The notes under the pieces are model-generated. The model was not told the origin of the DNA, searched no databases, and saw only the letters and a program-made list of their open reading frames with translations. DNA of 64,000 nt from Conus ventricosus (Eukaryota > Mollusca > Gastropoda > Neogastropoda > Conidae): NCBI GenBank assembly GCA_018398815.1, contig JAFLJL010014642.1, positions 22,346 to 86,345 on the forward strand, written 5' to 3'. Positions 61,051 through 64,000 of the stretch are shown here, piece after piece (positions within the stretch are counted from its first letter, which is position 1; each line of letters starts with the position of its first letter). The translations under genes and the position numbers were made by a program.

Positions 61051-61110
61051 TGTGTGTGTGTTGTGTGTGTGTGTGTGTTGTGTGTTGTGTGTGTGTGTGT
61101 GATTAAAAAA
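60958..61110 (+). repeat. (TG)n / (TGCG)n microsatellite
   Basis: TG repeats pass into ten or so TGCG units and back to TG. Counterpart of 23,362-23,505, which is shorter in the TGCG part. Confidence 0.95.
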
Positions 61111-61799
61111 CCGGGGCACACAAGACCCGTTCTTGTTCTTACTATACAGTGTTCCTGTAGAACCCCTGCCCTATAAGTTACGTCACAGGAAATACCGTTG
61201 CCTTGCAAAAAAAATCAATACTGAAGCCCGCATCTTTTCCATAGATATTATAATCCAGCACATCACAAGACTGACACAAACACAGAAACAGAGACGCCAT
61301 TATCCAAAATGTCGCATGATTTCTAAAGGAGAGTCGTTTCATGGGTATCTGTCTTACAAAAATGCCTTTCCACCGAAAACTTTGATGAGTCAGTGGTCAA
61401 AGGATTAATCGATGAAACAAAGCACTTGACGGCAAACCTTATGACTACTGGAAACAAAAATTACATTTTATTATTTCACAATAATATTAATGACAAGAAC
61501 TTCATACTTTAGTCATTTTGAATCATTTTCATTTGAATCATTTTGACTCATTGAGGTCCAGGAGAAGCTGGCGGGACCGTGGGGTCTCTGCGGCAGACTG
61601 TGGACTTCGCCTTGCTAACCGGATTGAGGATATAGCATGAAAGAAAGGAAGAAAGAATCGTTTTGACACACGCCCTCACATTTTAGCAGAGGTTCTTGTA
61701 TTGTACGTATGACAAATAATTGGCATTTGATGGATTCAACGCCCCTTTCCATTTCCATCAACTGGGGTTTTACATTACACCTGCTTCGGCAGTCTGCGT
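61111..61799 (+). other. Duplicated spacer containing the Polinton empty site
   Basis: The left part aligns with 23,506-24,021 and the right part with 40,099-40,329. They join at GTGGGG (61,579-61,584) without Polinton sequence. No gene recognised. Confidence 0.85.
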
Positions 61800-62510
61800 G
61801 CTCTGGTCCTATATCTTCTGCCTCTTGTTGCTTGAAGACTCACTGGTCCTCTGTCTTCTGCCTCTTTGTTTGCTTGAAGACTCACTGGTCCTCTGTCTTC
61901 TGTCTCTTGTTGCTTGAAGCCTCACTGGTCCTCTGTCTTCTGCCTCTTTGTTGCTTGAAGCCTCACGGGTCCTCTGTCTTCTGCCCTCTTTGTTGCTTGA
62001 AGCCTCACTGGTCCTCTGTCTTCTGCCTCTTTGTTGCTTGAAGACTCACTGGTCCTCTGTCTTCTGCCTCTTTGTTGCTTGAAGCCTCACTGGTCCTCTG
62101 TCTTCTGTCTCTTTGTTGCTTGAAGCCTCACTGGTCCTCTGTCTTCTGCCTCTGTGTTGCTTGAAGCCTCACTGGTCCTCTGTCTTCTGTCTCTTTGTTG
62201 CTTGAAGACTCACTGGTCCTCTGTCTTCTGTCTCTTTGTTGCTTGAAGCCTCACTGGTCCTCTGTCTTCTGCCTCTTTGTTGCTTGAAGACTCACTGGTC
62301 CTATATCTTCTGCCTCTTTGTTGACTGAAGACTCACTGGTCCTATATCTTCTGCCTCTTTGTTGACTGAAGCCTTACGGGTCCTATATCTTCTGCCTCTT
62401 TGTTGACTGAAGCCTTACTGTCCTACATCTTCTGCCTCTTTGTTGACTGAAGCCTTACTGGTCCTATATCTTCTGCCTCTTTGTTGACTGAAGCCTCACT
62501 GTTGGAAAGT
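61800..62510 (+). repeat. 41-bp minisatellite, about 17 units
   Basis: Clean version of 40,330-41,035. The first dozen units carry CCTCTGTCTTCTG and TTGCTTGAAG; the last five carry CCTATATCTTCTG and TTGACTGAAG. A short transition unit lies near 62,290. Confidence 0.96.
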
Positions 62511-62885
62511 GTGTATGAAAAATGTCTTCTCTGTCTTTTGAAGCCTGTTCTTTCTGCATAGAGGTGGGATGAGTTGTTCGTTGGATTCATTGTCAGGCTG
62601 TAAGTTCACCGAGTTATAATCTGAAGTCATAGATACATCGAGTCATAATAACCGCTCGCTGGCTAAACAGAGTCAGTAATTATTCTCGTTGTGACAAGTT
62701 GTCAACATGCTTACAGGCGCACCTACGACTGATGTAAAACCACTAAATGGGGGACGGATGGCGCTAGATGTGTTGATGGAATATTTGAGATCATCAGAAA
62801 GAAGACTCTTCTAACTTAACCGTTTCCCTGATTTTGAAGAAAGAATTTAGATCCGTCTTGTCTGTTAAACTGCAAAGATAAAATG

Positions 62886-62969
<84 letters not shown>

Positions 62970-63735
62970 CACACGCACACACACACACACGCACACACGC
63001 ACGCACGATCGCACGCACGCACGCGCCCGCGTGCGTTATCTTGGTGCGCAAACGTTCTTATGACTTTGCGTTTGAAAACACACTGAGCGAGGAGATAATG
63101 AAAACACTCTAGCAAAATAGAATGACTTTCAGGGAAACTGCCTGATGAATGTCCGTGATAACTAGGATGATTCTGACTATATTCTGGCACTTCAGTTATC
63201 ATGACTCGGTATATCTATGACCTTCAGATTATAACTCGGTGAACTTTCAGTCTGACAATAAATCCAACGAACTCAGGTCTCCTAAACTAAACAGAGAAAG
63301 AGTATAAATTCAGATTGCGTTACACGTTTGAACCGTGCTCCCATGAAGCCATCTGACCCGACAGGTTTTCTCTGGTTTTGTTTCGTTTTGTTTTATTTCG
63401 CTTTTGGATGTTCTGTATTTTCTTGAAGCTGACAGTACCTATTTTTCTCTCTCCCTCCCTCTCCACTCCCCCCCCCCCCTCTCTCTCTCTCTTTATTCAG
63501 ATGGTTCAGATTTTCATAACGGTTTTCTGCCCTATCCACATTACTATGCATTATTACTACTGGTACCATATGTGACAAGTGTATCAAAACGACCAATCCT
63601 TGTTTTCTTACAGCAGTGATAACAATTATTAACACATTGTTTCCTTTCCATGAAATGTTATGACAGAGATCCAAACATAGCTTTGTTGCAAAAGTGAGAC
63701 GACTGCAGGCGGAAATCCAAACAAATATTAAATAA
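62511..63735. other. Duplicated spacer with (CA)n tract; no gene recognised
   Basis: CA/TA repeats at 62,886-63,010 and CT/C runs at 63,446-63,492. The remainder is mixed sequence matching 41,036-42,295. Confidence 0.5.
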
Positions 63736-63739
63736 ATGT

Positions 63740-64000
63740 TAGCGAACCGCCGAGAGAAACGTGGACAAACGAGTCACAAGACAAAACACGACGCGTTTCG
63801 ACCTCTTAGGTCTTCTTCAGGCTACACACAAACAAATAGGACAATGAAAATGAAAATGAAAATCTAAGCCAAGTGAAAAATTCGTTCATTTTCATTTTTA
63901 TTGTCCTATTTGTTTGTGTCTTGCCTGAAGAAGACCTGAGAGGTCGAAACGCGTCATGTTTTGTCTTGTGACTCGTTTGTCCACGTTTCTCTTGGCGGTT
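63740..64000. mobile_element. Inverted-repeat element with hammerhead-like motifs in both arms (copy 2)
   Basis: Arms of about 110 bases lie at 63,745-63,855 and about 63,885-64,000. The right arm has CTGAAGA (63,925-63,931), one extra A, a five-pair stem GACCT/AGGTC, then GAAAC (63,946-63,950). Next comes ACGCGTCA, pairing seven of eight with TGACTCGT about 12 bases on. The left arm repeats this in reverse complement. The layout resembles a hammerhead ribozyme core, which Penelope-like elements are known to carry. The pairing of stem I is weak and the extra A is atypical, so activity is unproven. The element may continue past the window end. Confidence 0.6.

Larger units (their letters stand above)
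46610..64000 (+). repeat. Segmental duplication, copy 2 (without the two insertions)
   Basis: It holds the same landmarks as copy 1 in the same order with cleaner sequence. It lacks the Penelope-like cluster (empty site about 60,830-60,856) and the Polinton (empty site about 61,579-61,584), so it represents the ancestral arrangement. It continues to the end of the window and its right border is unknown. Confidence 0.93.

Overview
The window looks like nuclear DNA of an animal, most likely a gastropod mollusc. The basis is intron-rich, gene-poor sequence full of microsatellites, a tRNA-headed SINE and a second SINE-like tail of the kind common in caenogastropods, a non-LTR retrotransposon, Penelope-like retroelements and a Polinton/Maverick DNA element. 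No intact cellular gene is visible. The only host coding candidate is a possible 216-bp exon at 45,999-46,214 on the minus strand.

Layout. The window holds two directly repeated copies of one block. Copy 1 runs from about 1,840 to at least 42,560 and copy 2 from about 46,610 to the window end. Collinear landmarks in both are a LINE fragment, a 27-bp minisatellite, TG/GA microsatellites, a SINE-like tail, a tRNA-SINE, a LINE relic, a tRNA-like hairpin, a GTT repeat, a 38-bp minisatellite, a ~147-bp palindromic tandem repeat, a 41-bp minisatellite and a terminal inverted repeat element. Copy 2 is compact (about 17 kb). Copy 1 is about 41 kb because it carries two large insertions. The first is a 7.7-kb cluster of Penelope-like elements (15,442-23,130) inside a (TA)n tract that is still empty at about 60,830-60,856. 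The second is a 16.1-kb Polinton/Maverick (24,022-40,098) whose empty site is at about 61,579-61,584. Stretch 42,560-46,610 has no partner in the window.

The Polinton is the central discovery. Its terminal inverted repeats (~194 bp) begin with AG and keep their landmarks at matching distances from the two ends. The target duplications are noisy but compatible with 6 bp. The plus strand at 31,045-34,530 holds a protein-primed type B DNA polymerase broken by many indels. At least three further stretches read coherently but match no family I can name.

The Penelope-like cluster is built as two head-to-head dimers. Each dimer is a 5'-truncated copy followed by a full-length copy. They encode a reverse transcriptase and a GIY-YIG endonuclease, all frame-broken.

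Sequence quality is uneven. 1-5,560 shows inflated homopolymers, 14,100-42,560 shows dense insertion-type noise like unpolished long reads, and 5,560-13,800 and 46,600-64,000 look well polished. Many apparent frameshifts in copy 1 may therefore be consensus errors. The duplication itself could be real or two haplotypes laid end to end.
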